Shown: positions 56,307 to 63,814 of the stretch, piece by piece
Layout: each line of letters starts with the position of its first letter
Numbering within the stretch: the stretch's first letter is position 1
NCBI GenBank assembly: GCA_028871055.1
Contig: JAGWON010000001.1
Location: forward strand, 1-64,000
Origin: Alphaproteobacteria bacterium
GTDB taxonomy: Bacteria > Pseudomonadota > Alphaproteobacteria > ATCC43930 > CGMCC-115725
Reading direction: 5' to 3'
Length of the DNA: 64,000 nt
Notes under the pieces: model-generated
What the model saw: the letters and a program-made list of their open reading frames with translations, nothing else
What the model was told of the DNA's origin: nothing
The model's database searches: none
Made by a program: the position numbers and the translations under genes

Positions 56307-57728
56307 ATGGCGCGCGATCAAAAACACATTTCCTTTTCCGGCCGCATGGTGATTGTTGGTTTCGGCAGTATCGGACAAGGCGTATTGCCGCTGCTGCTTC
56401 GCCACATCGCGATGAAGCCAGAACAAATCGTCATCGTCACGGCGCACGACATGGGCCGCAAGGAAGCGGATTCTATGGGCGTGAAGTTCATCAAGAAAGC
56501 GCTGACCCGCGAGAATCATCGCAAGGTTCTCGAGCCGATGCTCGGCAAGGGCGATTTCCTGATGAACGTCTCGGTCAACGTGTCGAGCATCGAGCTGATC
56601 GAGCTGTGCCGAAAGAAGGGCGCGCTCTATCTCGATACCTGCATCGAGCCGTGGCCCGGCGGCTACACCGATCCCAAGCTTTCGCCCTCCGCGCGCTCGA
56701 ACTACAAGCTGCGCGAGGAAGCGCTTGCGCTCCGCAACAAGTACGAGGGCGGACCGACCGCGGTCGTCACCCACGGCGCCAATCCCGGCCTGGTCTCGCA
56801 TTTCGTCAAGGATGCGCTGATCAATGTCGCCAAGGCGGTGAAGCACAACGCGGACAAGCCGAAGAGCCGCACCGACTGGGCGGAGCTCGCGCGCAATCTC
56901 GGCGTCAAGGTCATCCACATCGCCGAGCGCGACACGCAGGTCTCGACCGTGCCGAAGGCGGTGGGCGAGTTCGTCAACACCTGGTCGATCGAAGGCTTCG
57001 TCAGCGAAGGCATGCAGCCGGCCGAGCTTGGCTGGGGCAGCCACGAGCTCGATTTTCCGCCGGACGGCGGCCGGCACGATTTCGGCTGCGGCGCGGCGAT
57101 CTATCTGACGCGTCCGGGCGCGGGCACGCGCATGCGGTCGTGGACGCCGCTCGAAGGTCCGTATCACGGCTATCTCGTCACCCACGGCGAGTCGATCTCG
57201 ATCGCCGACTATCTGACGCTGGCGGCCAACGGCAGGCCGGCCTATCGCCCGACGGTGCACTACGTCTATCACCCGTGCGACGCCGCGGTGCTGTCGCTGC
57301 ACGAGATGGCGGGCAAGAACTGGCGCGTGCAGAAACGCCTGCGCCTGATCATGGACGACATCGCGCCGGGCGGCATCGACGAGCTCGGCGTCTTGCTGAT
57401 GGGGCACGACAAGGGCGCCTACTGGTACGGCTCGCGCCTGTCGATCGACGAGGCGCGCCGGGTGGCGCCCTACAACAACGCCACCTCGCTGCAGGTGACC
57501 GCCGCCTGTCTCGCCGGCGCCATTTGGGCGATGGAGAATCCGGAATCGTTCGTCGTCGAACCCGACGAGTTGGATTACGAGCGGATCCTCGAGATCGCCC
57601 GTCCTTACCTCGGCGAGGTCGTCGGTGAATTCAGCAACTGGACGCCGTTGCGCGACCGTCATCGCCTGTTTGCCGAGGACGTCGACAATCGCGATCCCTG
57701 GCTGTTCAAGAATTTCCGCGTTTCCTAG
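56307..57728 (+). CDS. hss: Homospermidine synthase
   Basis: An NAD-dependent enzyme making sym-homospermidine from putrescine, the main long polyamine of many alphaproteobacteria. It has a Rossmann loop VIVGFGSIGQG near the N-terminus, HGANPGLVSHFVKDAL, the substrate-site region GSHELDFP, and YHPCDAAVLSLHE; these match the Blastochloris/Rhizobium family. With ATG 56307 it is 473 aa, close to the roughly 477 aa of characterised enzymes; an upstream ATG 56277 would add ten hydrophobic residues. Neither has a clear Shine-Dalgarno. The stop codon TAG at 57726-57728 shares CTAG with the stop of the convergent Rieske gene. Confidence 0.92.
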   Translation: MARDQKHISFSGRMVIVGFGSIGQGVLPLLLRHIAMKPEQIVIVTAHDMGRKEADSMGVKFIKKALTRENHRKVLEPMLGKGDFLMNVSVNVSSIELIELCRKKGALYLDTCIEPWPGGYTDPKLSPSARSNYKLREEALALRNKYEGGPTAVVTHGANPGLVSHFVKDALINVAKAVKHNADKPKSRTDWAELARNLGVKVIHIAERDTQVSTVPKAVGEFVNTWSIEGFVSEGMQPAELGWGSHELDFPPDGGRHDFGCGAAIYLTRPGAGTRMRSWTPLEGPYHGYLVTHGESISIADYLTLAANGRPAYRPTVHYVYHPCDAAVLSLHEMAGKNWRVQKRLRLIMDDIAPGGIDELGVLLMGHDKGAYWYGSRLSIDEARRVAPYNNATSLQVTAACLAGAIWAMENPESFVVEPDELDYERILEIARPYLGEVVGEFSNWTPLRDRHRLFAEDVDNRDPWLFKNFRVS

Positions 57729-58063
57729 TCCGGATCGTCCAGGATCAGCAAGCCGTCTTCGACGCGCACCGGCGTGGGCGTGAGGTTGCGCCCGAGGCAG
57801 GGGCCGGCAACGCAGGCGCCATCCGACGGCCGGAACCGCGCGCCGTGCGTGCGGCAGAGCAGATGGCGGCGCGCGCTGTCGAAGAACTGATCGGGGACGA
57901 TTTCGAGCGGCGTGCCCTGATGCGGACAGGCGTTGCGATAGGCACGGATCGCGCCGCCGTGGCGCAGCACGAACAGCGCGCGCCGCTCCGCGCCGGCGCC
58001 GAAGACGAAGCCGCGTGCCGTGCCCTCGGCGAGTTCGTCGGCGCGGCAGAGCCGCCGGCGCAT
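57725..58063 (-). CDS. Rieske [2Fe-2S] domain protein
   Basis: A 112-aa single-domain Rieske ferredoxin-like protein. Cluster ligands are CPHQG (Cys46, His48) and CRTHGARF (Cys70, His73), with the usual GxPLE-type sequence between them and a hydrophobic C-terminal strand. It has no catalytic dioxygenase domain and could be an electron carrier or a small regulatory subunit. The start overlaps the stop of the EVE gene by one base, suggesting co-translation. The gene end overlaps hss on the opposite strand by 4 bp. Confidence 0.85.
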   Translation of the reverse strand: MRRRLCRADELAEGTARGFVFGAGAERRALFVLRHGGAIRAYRNACPHQGTPLEIVPDQFFDSARRHLLCRTHGARFRPSDGACVAGPCLGRNLTPTPVRVEDGLLILDDPD

Positions 58064-58476
58064 CAGGGCTTGAGCCCCGCCATGCGACAGAGGATAGCCC
58101 ATTCCGCGGCCGCGACCGGCGATACCGAAAGCCGCCCCTGGCGCACCAAGGCAAGCGACTTCAGCCGGGGCTCGGCCTTGATCTGCGCCAGCGTCACCGG
58201 CGTCTTCGCGGCCATGACCGGCACGACGTCGACCGTGACGAACCGGCCGGTCTTGTCGTCGGGATCGGGATAGGCTTCGCGCACGATCTCGACCACGCCG
58301 ACGATCGCGAGCCCTTCGTTCGAGTGATAAAAGAAGGCGCGATCGTCCGCCTTCATCGCTCGTAGATTGTTCGCCGCCTGAGCATTGCGCACGCCGTTCC
58401 ACGCCGTGCGCCGGTCGCGTTCCAGATCGGCCCAGGAATAGGCGGCGGGCTCGGATTTCAGCAACCAATGGCGCAT
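58063..58476 (-). CDS. EVE domain protein
   Basis: A 137-aa PUA-like EVE-domain protein: MRHWLLKSEPAAYSWADL at the start, WNGVRNAQAANNLRAM, FFYHSNEG, and FVTVDVVPV. EVE domains bind modified bases, such as 5-methylcytosine in DNA or modified RNA, and appear in some restriction-like systems, but stand-alone forms like this one are widespread housekeeping genes of unclear role. It is co-directional with the Rieske gene. Confidence 0.9.
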   Translation of the reverse strand: MRHWLLKSEPAAYSWADLERDRRTAWNGVRNAQAANNLRAMKADDRAFFYHSNEGLAIVGVVEIVREAYPDPDDKTGRFVTVDVVPVMAAKTPVTLAQIKAEPRLKSLALVRQGRLSVSPVAAAEWAILCRMAGLKP

Positions 58477-58583
58477 GGCGGCAAAGGCTAGCGGGAATCA
58501 GCCCGTTTGTCCCGTGCGCGGCTTTGCATTAAGTTGGCCGCCATTCGTCGATTGCTCTCCATGTCGATCGAGGGTGCCGCACG

Positions 58584-58892
58584 ATGACAGGACGACGTTC
58601 GGGCTGGATCGCGTGGTCCGGGATTTCGTTCGCCGGTCTCAGCCTGTTGCTGGTGGTGGTCAACGTCGCGCTGGCGGTGGTGAACGCGCGCACCCAGGCC
58701 GAGGTCACGGCCCGCCAGCAATTCATCGCCGACGGGCCGCAGTACAATCAGATCGGCGAGGCCCTGGTCCACAGCCTGAACGCGGCGGCCACGGCGACCA
58801 ACGATGGGGCCTTGATCGCCATGATGCAGCGTCACGGCTTGAACCCGTCCGGCGCCGCGGCGGCTCCGACGCCGGGGAGGCGGACGCGATGA
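58584..58892 (+). CDS. Small membrane protein of unknown function
   Basis: A 102-aa protein: cytoplasmic basic start, one membrane helix (about 13-35), then a soluble region (ARTQAEVTARQQFIADGPQYNQIGEALVHSLNAAA) with helical character. ATG 58584 is not preceded by a clear ribosome-binding site. It overlaps the next gene by 4 bp. The paired small membrane proteins could form a complex. No family recognised. Confidence 0.65.
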   Translation: MTGRRSGWIAWSGISFAGLSLLLVVVNVALAVVNARTQAEVTARQQFIADGPQYNQIGEALVHSLNAAATATNDGALIAMMQRHGLNPSGAAAAPTPGRRTR

Positions 58893-59218
58893 GCGATCAG
58901 CCGACGCCGGACGCTCGCCGCCCGCCCCTCGAAGTCGGTCTGGCGCTGCTGGCGCTCGGCTTCCTCCTCGCGGTGGCGTTCCAGACGGTGCAACTGGTCC
59001 GCGAGCGCATCAATTTCGCGACCATCTTGCTCAATCAGCAGGCGCCGCTCGAGAGCACGCTCAAGCTGCGCGACCGGATCAATGCGCTCGCCAGCGATAC
59101 TGCACAGCTCGCGCAGACCGGCAACGCCGCGGCCAAGCAGGTCGTCGACGATCTCGCGCGCCAGCACATCGCCCTGCACCCGGCCAACGCGGCGGGTTCG
59201 TCGGCGCCATCGCCCTAA
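58889..59218 (+). CDS. Small membrane protein of unknown function
   Basis: A 109-aa protein with one membrane helix (about 14-34) followed by a predicted helical, possibly coiled-coil periplasmic part (RERINFATILLNQQAPLESTLKLRDRINALASDTAQLA). Its ATG overlaps the stop of the previous gene, and the two share the plan of one helix plus a soluble helical tail, so they may be partners. No family recognised. Confidence 0.65.
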   Translation: MSDQPTPDARRPPLEVGLALLALGFLLAVAFQTVQLVRERINFATILLNQQAPLESTLKLRDRINALASDTAQLAQTGNAAAKQVVDDLARQHIALHPANAAGSSAPSP

Positions 59219-59315
59219 CGCGCGATTCCGAAGCGGCCGATCTCGTCCGGCACTGGCGCGGCTGTCCTTGCCGCCGAAGCGGCGAGATATTGAAACGAGC
59301 GATATAGAACACCAG

Positions 59316-59346
59316 ATATAATGTATATTATAATAAATTCCTTATT
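59316..59346 (+). promoter_or_regulatory. AT-rich control region with TAATAA-N5-TTATTA inverted repeat
   Basis: Within 59290-59370 the sequence is strikingly AT-rich. It contains TATAAT-GTAT-ATTATA (59316-59331) and TAATAA-N5-TTATTA (59330-59346). Both lie 90-125 bp upstream of the siroheme/sulfite reductase block and look like a promoter with an operator. Confidence 0.45.
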
Positions 59347-59438
59347 ATGCAGCGTTAAATATGATATAAATACACCGACAGCGCGTGGCACGTTGCCGGA
59401 TCGGGTGATCCGGTGCTGCGTGCATCGAGGTTTGCCGC

Positions 59439-60077
59439 ATGCTTCCAATGACGCTCGATCTGACCGGTCTCCGCCTAGCGCTCGTCGGCGCCGGCGCGCC
59501 GGCATTGCGACGGCTCGAGCGGCTCGACGCCGCGGCAGCGGTCGCCCTCGCCGTCTATGCGCCGAGGCCGAGCCATGCCCTGGCGGCGGCGGCTGGCCGG
59601 CGGCTGGTCGCGCGTCTTCCGGCCGACGGCGAGCTCGCCGCCGCCCAGATCGTATTCGTTTCCGGACTGGCCGCCGCCGATGCGGGGCTGGTCGCGGCCC
59701 GGGCGCGCACCGCCGGCGCCATCGTCCATGTCGAGGACGCGCCTGAAATCTCCGATGCGCAGCTGCCGGCGGTGCTCCATCGCGGCGACCTGGCGATTGC
59801 GGTCTCGACCCGCGGTCGGTCGCCCGGCCTGGCCGCCGAGCTGAAACGCGCACTCGGCCGGATCATCGGCCCGGAATGGGCCGCGCGTCTCGACGAAGCC
59901 GCCGACGAGCGCCGCCGCTGGCGCGATGCCGGCCTCGGCCCGGCCGTGGTTGCCGAGCGCACCGCCGCCTGGCTCGGCGCGCGTCGCTGGCTCGCCTCGG
60001 CGACTGTTTTCGAGTCACACTGGGCGCCCGGCGCCGCGGCCAATGATGCGGCCCCGCGCCGCGTCGGCGAACGCTGA
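59439..60077 (+). CDS. Precorrin-2 dehydrogenase/sirohydrochlorin ferrochelatase-like protein (siroheme synthase N-terminal domain)
   Basis: A 212-aa protein matching the N-terminal CysG/Met8p module: NAD-loop VGAGAPALRR (16-25), the catalytic Asp100 in HVEDAPE, and the ferrochelatase-associated Ser128 in STRGRSPGLA. It lacks the uroporphyrinogen methyltransferase domain, so it must use precorrin-2 made elsewhere. It would supply siroheme to the sulfite reductase encoded downstream. The sequence is divergent, with many Ala/Arg substitutions, so the activity is probable but not certain. Confidence 0.8.
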   Translation: MLPMTLDLTGLRLALVGAGAPALRRLERLDAAAAVALAVYAPRPSHALAAAAGRRLVARLPADGELAAAQIVFVSGLAAADAGLVAARARTAGAIVHVEDAPEISDAQLPAVLHRGDLAIAVSTRGRSPGLAAELKRALGRIIGPEWAARLDEAADERRRWRDAGLGPAVVAERTAAWLGARRWLASATVFESHWAPGAAANDAAPRRVGER

Positions 60078-60100
60078 AACGCATCAAGAGGAGGCATCCC

Positions 60101-60760
60101 ATGTCACTCAGGATTGGCGATACCGCGCCTGATTTCGAGGCGCAGACGACGGAAGGCAAGATCAAGTTCCACGACTGGCTCGGCAACGCCTGGGGCGTTC
60201 TGTTCTCGCACCCCAAGGACTTCACGCCGGTCTGCACCACTGAACTCGGTACCATGGCGCGGCTGAAGCCGGAATTCGACAAGCGCAACGTCAAGATCAT
60301 CGGTCTTTCGGTCGACGCCCTCGACGATCACAAGCGCTGGGCCAACGACATCAAGGAGACGCAGGGCGCCGCGCCGAATTATCCGATCATCGCCGACTCC
60401 GACTTCAAGGTGGCGAAGCTCTACGGCATGCTGCCCGCCGAGGCTTCGGGCGACCCCGCCAAACGCACGCCGGCCGACAACCAGACCGTGCGCACCGTCT
60501 TCGTCGTCGGTCCCGACAAGAAGATCAAGCTCATGCTGATCTATCCGATGGCGACCGGCCGCAACTTCGACGAAGTGCTGCGCGTCGTCGACTCGCTCCA
60601 ACTCACGGCGAAGCACCGCGTCGCGACGCCGGCCAACTGGAAGCCGGGCCAGGACGTGATCATCACGTCGGCCGTCTCCGACGACGAAGCGGCCAAGATC
60701 TTCCCCGGCTTCAGGAAGGTGAAGCCCTATCTGCGCATCACGGCGCAGCCCCGGGGCTAG
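60101..60760 (+). CDS. 1-Cys peroxiredoxin (Prx6-like)
   Basis: A 219-aa thiol peroxidase. The peroxidatic Cys45 lies in DFTPVCTTELG, the conserved Arg in NQTVRTVFVVGP, and the Prx6-type C-terminal domain in TPANWKPGQDVIITSAVSDDEA. No resolving cysteine is seen. A GAGGAGG ribosome-binding site precedes the ATG. It is inserted between the siroheme gene and the DUF2849-cysI genes, 23 bp after the former and 8 bp before the latter, suggesting co-expression with sulfur assimilation. Confidence 0.93.
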   Translation: MSLRIGDTAPDFEAQTTEGKIKFHDWLGNAWGVLFSHPKDFTPVCTTELGTMARLKPEFDKRNVKIIGLSVDALDDHKRWANDIKETQGAAPNYPIIADSDFKVAKLYGMLPAEASGDPAKRTPADNQTVRTVFVVGPDKKIKLMLIYPMATGRNFDEVLRVVDSLQLTAKHRVATPANWKPGQDVIITSAVSDDEAAKIFPGFRKVKPYLRITAQPRG

Positions 60761-60768
60761 GCGAGGCC

Positions 60769-61056
60769 ATGGACGATCCGACGTTCAAGCTCGTGACCGG
60801 CAACCGGCTGCGCGACGGCGCGGTGGTGTACTTCGCCAGCGCCGGCATCTGGACGCCCCGGATCGACGACGCACGCCTGGTCGAGGAGAAGGACGGCGCG
60901 GCCCTGCTGGCGGAAGCGCAAGCGGGGCCGCCGCCCCATCCCGCGGTCGGCCCGGCGCTGATCGACGCGGTGCGCGACGGCGATCGCGTCGTGCCGGCGA
61001 CGCTACGGGAGAAGATCCGGGCCTCCGGCCCGACCGTCGCCTATCGCGCCGCGTGA
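60769..61056 (+). CDS. DUF2849 domain protein linked to sulfite reductase
   Basis: A 95-aa cytoplasmic protein (FKLVTGNRLRDGAVVYF, LREKIRASGPTVAYRAA) of a family found almost only between cysG-like and cysI genes in alphaproteobacteria. Its role in sulfite reduction is unproven; a protein-protein or electron-transfer accessory function is plausible. It begins 8 bp after the peroxiredoxin stop and ends 19 bp before cysI. Confidence 0.85.
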   Translation: MDDPTFKLVTGNRLRDGAVVYFASAGIWTPRIDDARLVEEKDGAALLAEAQAGPPPHPAVGPALIDAVRDGDRVVPATLREKIRASGPTVAYRAA

Positions 61057-61075
61057 CAACGAAGGATCGCCTGCC

Positions 61076-62731
61076 GTGTATCGTTACGACGAATTCGACC
61101 GGAAATTTCTCGCCGAGCGCGTCGCCCAGTATCGCGACCAGGTGCGCCGCCGGCTCGCCGGGCAACTGAGCGAGGACGAGTTCCGCAGCCTGCGGCTGAT
61201 GAACGGCCTCTATCTTCAGCTGCACGCCTACATGCTGCGCATCTCGATCCCGTACGGCACGCTGTCGAGCGCGCAACTGCGCGGCCTGGCCGAGGTCGCG
61301 CGCCGCTGGGACAAGGGCTACGGCCACTTCACCACGCGGCAGAACATCCAGTTCAACTGGATCAAGCTCGAGGAGACGCCCGACATCCTGGCGCATCTCG
61401 CCGCGGTCCAGCTGCACGGCATCCAGACCAGCGGCAATTCGTTCCGCAACATCACCACCGATCCCTTCGCCGGCGTCGCCGGCGACGAGATCGAGGATCC
61501 GCGGCCCTATTGCGAGATCGTGCGCCAATGGGCGGCGTTGCATCCCGAGTTCTCGTTCCTGCCGCGCAAATTCAAGATCGCGATCAACGCCGCCGACGCC
61601 GACCGCGCCGCGGTGAAGATCCACGATCTGGGCCTCTATCTGCGCCGCAGCGACCGGGGCGAGATCGGCTTCGCGGTGACGGTCGGCGGCGGCCTCGGCC
61701 GCACGCCGATCCTGGCCCAGACCGTGCGCGACTTCGTGCCGCGGCGCGAGCTACTCGCCTATATCAGTGCCTGCCTGCGCGTCTACAACCAGTACGGACG
61801 GCGCGACAACCTGTTCAAGTCGCGGATCAAGATCCTGGTTCAGGCGCTCGGCATCGAGAAGATGCGCCAGGAAGTCGAGGACGAATACGCCGCGATGGGC
61901 GACGAGCGCGAGGCGCTGGCGTTGCCCGACGAGGCGGTGGCCGCGATGCAGGCGCAGTTCGCGCCGCCGGCTTATGCGGACGCCGCCGGCGACGATGCGG
62001 AATTGGCGCAGGCGGCCGCATCCGAGCCGGATTTCGCGCGCTGGATCGAGCGCAACACCCGACCGCACAAGCAGGCGGGCCACGCCAGCGTCGTCATTTC
62101 GCTCAAGCCGGTCGGCCGGCCGACCGGCGATTGCAGCGCGAGCCAGATGCGCACCGTCGCCGATCTCGCCGACGAATTAAGCTTCGGCGAGGTGCGCGTG
62201 ACGCACGACCAGAACCTGGTCCTGCCGCACGTGCGCAAGAGCGCGCTCTACGATCTGTGGCTGCGCCTCGGCGCGGGCGACCTGGCGACGCCCAATATCG
62301 GCCTCGCCAGCGACATCATCGCCTGCCCGGGACTCGATTATTGCGGCCTCGCCACCGCGCGCTCGATTCCGGTCGCGCAGGCGCTGGCGGTCCATCTGGC
62401 CGGGCGCGAGGCGGCGATCGGCCCGCTGCAGATCAAGATCTCGGGTTGCATCAACGCCTGCGGCCACCACCATGTCGGCCACATCGGCATTCTCGGCCTG
62501 GAGAAGAACGGCGCCGAGTCCTATCAGATCACCGTCGGCGGCAGCGACGGCGAGCAGGCGGCGCTCGGCGGCATCATTGGCCCGGCGGTGGCGGCGCACG
62601 AGATCACCGCGACGGTCGACCGGCTGATCGACGCCTATCTCCGCCTGCGGCGCGACGGCGAGCAGTTTCCCGACACCTATCGCCGCGTCGGCTTGGCGCC
62701 GTTCAAGGAGGCCCTTTATGTTGCTCGATAG
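61076..62731 (+). CDS. cysI: Sulfite reductase hemoprotein subunit (nitrite/sulfite reductase family)
   Basis: A 551-aa siroheme/[4Fe-4S] enzyme reducing sulfite to sulfide. Cluster and siroheme ligands are Cys417, Cys423, Cys458 and Cys462 (ACPGLDYCGLA, SGCINACGHH). The two ferredoxin-like repeats begin IPYGTLSSAQLRGLAEVA and VVISLKPVGRPTGDCSA. The start is GTG 61076 (gtgtatcgttacgac). The context of siroheme synthase-like, DUF2849 and DUF934 genes makes sulfite the probable substrate. No CysJ flavoprotein is present, so the electron donor may be ferredoxin. Confidence 0.92.
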   Translation: MYRYDEFDRKFLAERVAQYRDQVRRRLAGQLSEDEFRSLRLMNGLYLQLHAYMLRISIPYGTLSSAQLRGLAEVARRWDKGYGHFTTRQNIQFNWIKLEETPDILAHLAAVQLHGIQTSGNSFRNITTDPFAGVAGDEIEDPRPYCEIVRQWAALHPEFSFLPRKFKIAINAADADRAAVKIHDLGLYLRRSDRGEIGFAVTVGGGLGRTPILAQTVRDFVPRRELLAYISACLRVYNQYGRRDNLFKSRIKILVQALGIEKMRQEVEDEYAAMGDEREALALPDEAVAAMQAQFAPPAYADAAGDDAELAQAAASEPDFARWIERNTRPHKQAGHASVVISLKPVGRPTGDCSASQMRTVADLADELSFGEVRVTHDQNLVLPHVRKSALYDLWLRLGAGDLATPNIGLASDIIACPGLDYCGLATARSIPVAQALAVHLAGREAAIGPLQIKISGCINACGHHHVGHIGILGLEKNGAESYQITVGGSDGEQAALGGIIGPAVAAHEITATVDRLIDAYLRLRRDGEQFPDTYRRVGLAPFKEALYVAR

Positions 62732-63230
62732 GGACGGCGCCTTCCGCGCCGATTCCTGGCGCCATCTCGCCGACGACGAAGCCGACGACGACGGCGAGTC
62801 GGTCACGATCTCGCTCCGGCGCTGGCAGGCGGAACGCGAGCGCTGGCAGGACCGCAGCACACCGCTGGGCCTGCGGCTGCCCAACGACGTGCCGCCCGCG
62901 GCGATCGGCGCCGCGGTCGACCGCTTTGCGCTGATCGTGCTGAATTTCCCCCGCTTCGTCGATGGCCGTGCCTATTCGCAGGCGCGGCTGTTGCGCGGCC
63001 GGCTCGGCTTCCGGGGCGAATTGCGCGCCGCCGGCAACGTGCTGCGCGACCAGCTCCTGTTCATGGCACGCTGCGGCTTCGACAGCTTCGCGGTCGACGC
63101 CGCGCGCGCGCGCGCTGAGGATTGGCCCCGCGCCTTCCGCGAGTTCGACTTGTTCTACCAGCCGGCCAACGACCGCCGGTTGCCCATCCTGAGCCAACGC
63201 CTGCGCGCCTGGCAGGGCGCCGCCGAATAG
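62718..63230 (+). CDS. DUF934 domain protein linked to sulfite reductase
   Basis: A 170-aa cytoplasmic protein: VTISLRRWQAERERW, LPNDVPPAAI, FPRFVDGRAYSQARLLRGRLGFRGELRA, and FDSFAVD, typical of DUF934. It always accompanies cysI in alphaproteobacteria and is thought to be an oxidoreductase-associated partner, but no activity is proven. The start overlaps the cysI end by 14 bp. A cysH gene, often next, is absent within the window. Confidence 0.9.
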   Translation: MLLDRDGAFRADSWRHLADDEADDDGESVTISLRRWQAERERWQDRSTPLGLRLPNDVPPAAIGAAVDRFALIVLNFPRFVDGRAYSQARLLRGRLGFRGELRAAGNVLRDQLLFMARCGFDSFAVDAARARAEDWPRAFREFDLFYQPANDRRLPILSQRLRAWQGAAE

Positions 63231-63284
63231 GCGGCGATTTGCAGTATTCGGCAGCAGTTGCACAAGAGCCGGATTAACCCGGAC

Positions 63285-63431
63285 ATGCCGGAATTCTATT
63301 TTCTCGTCTTTTCCGGCGTTGTTGGCTTCATGGCGTGCGATTGCGCTCCAAGGCCGTTTGAATGGACTGACCAGGCGGCGAACTCACAAACGTCCGCAGC
63401 CGCCTTACCTGAGTTCGCTTCCGAACCGTAA
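63285..63431 (+). CDS. Possible 48-aa small lipoprotein-like ORF
   Basis: This ORF encodes MPEFYFLVFSGVVGFMACDC followed by a polar tail to residue 48. The hydrophobic start followed by Ala-Cys resembles a lipoprotein signal with an imperfect lipobox (FMAC). There is no clear Shine-Dalgarno sequence. It could be a chance ORF upstream of the riboswitch. Confidence 0.25.
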   Translation: MPEFYFLVFSGVVGFMACDCAPRPFEWTDQAANSQTSAAALPEFASEP

Positions 63432-63511
63432 GCATCCCCCCTCACGGGACCCGTTCAATACGCGAGAGGCCACCTTGCATAGGCTGATCGGGCCCCTGTA
63501 CTCTTTCTCAC

Positions 63512-63699
63512 GTGATGGTTCCCCGACGGATAGATTCCAGGGGATTAATAGGGAACACGGTGCGGACGACCCAAAAGGGGCCTAAGCCGTGGCTGCCCCC
63601 GCAACTGTGAGCGGTGAGCTTGTTGCCAATTCTGACCACTGGGAACCCGGGAAGGTCCGCAACAAGCAACGACCCGCAAGCCAGGAGACCTGCCATCAC
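63512..63699 (+). ncRNA. Cobalamin riboswitch
   Basis: The conserved core is evident: AATAGGGAACACGGTG, GCTGCCCCCGCAACTGT with AGCGGTGAG, CCACTGGGAACCCGGGAAGG, and GCAAGCCAGGAGACCTGCC. Paired P1 arms are GTGATGG (63512-63518) and CCATCAC (63693-63699). The aptamer controls the downstream cobalt/nickel transporter gene. An expression-platform hairpin follows. Confidence 0.95.
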
Positions 63700-63762
63700 A
63701 GGCGGTGACGCGATCTGCGGCGGGTTGGATCAATGAGACAGTCCCAGAGCCAAGCGATTGAG

Positions 63763-63805
63763 CCCTCGCGCGCGGTGACCGCTTCATGTCAATCACATGC
63801 GAGGG
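63763..63805 (+). promoter_or_regulatory. Riboswitch expression platform: hairpin covering the ribosome-binding site
   Basis: CCCTCGC (63763-63769) can pair with GCGAGGG (63799-63805). The second arm contains the GAGGG ribosome-binding site of the following gene, so the paired state would block translation. Confidence 0.55.
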
Positions 63806-63814
63806 TCGTCAATC

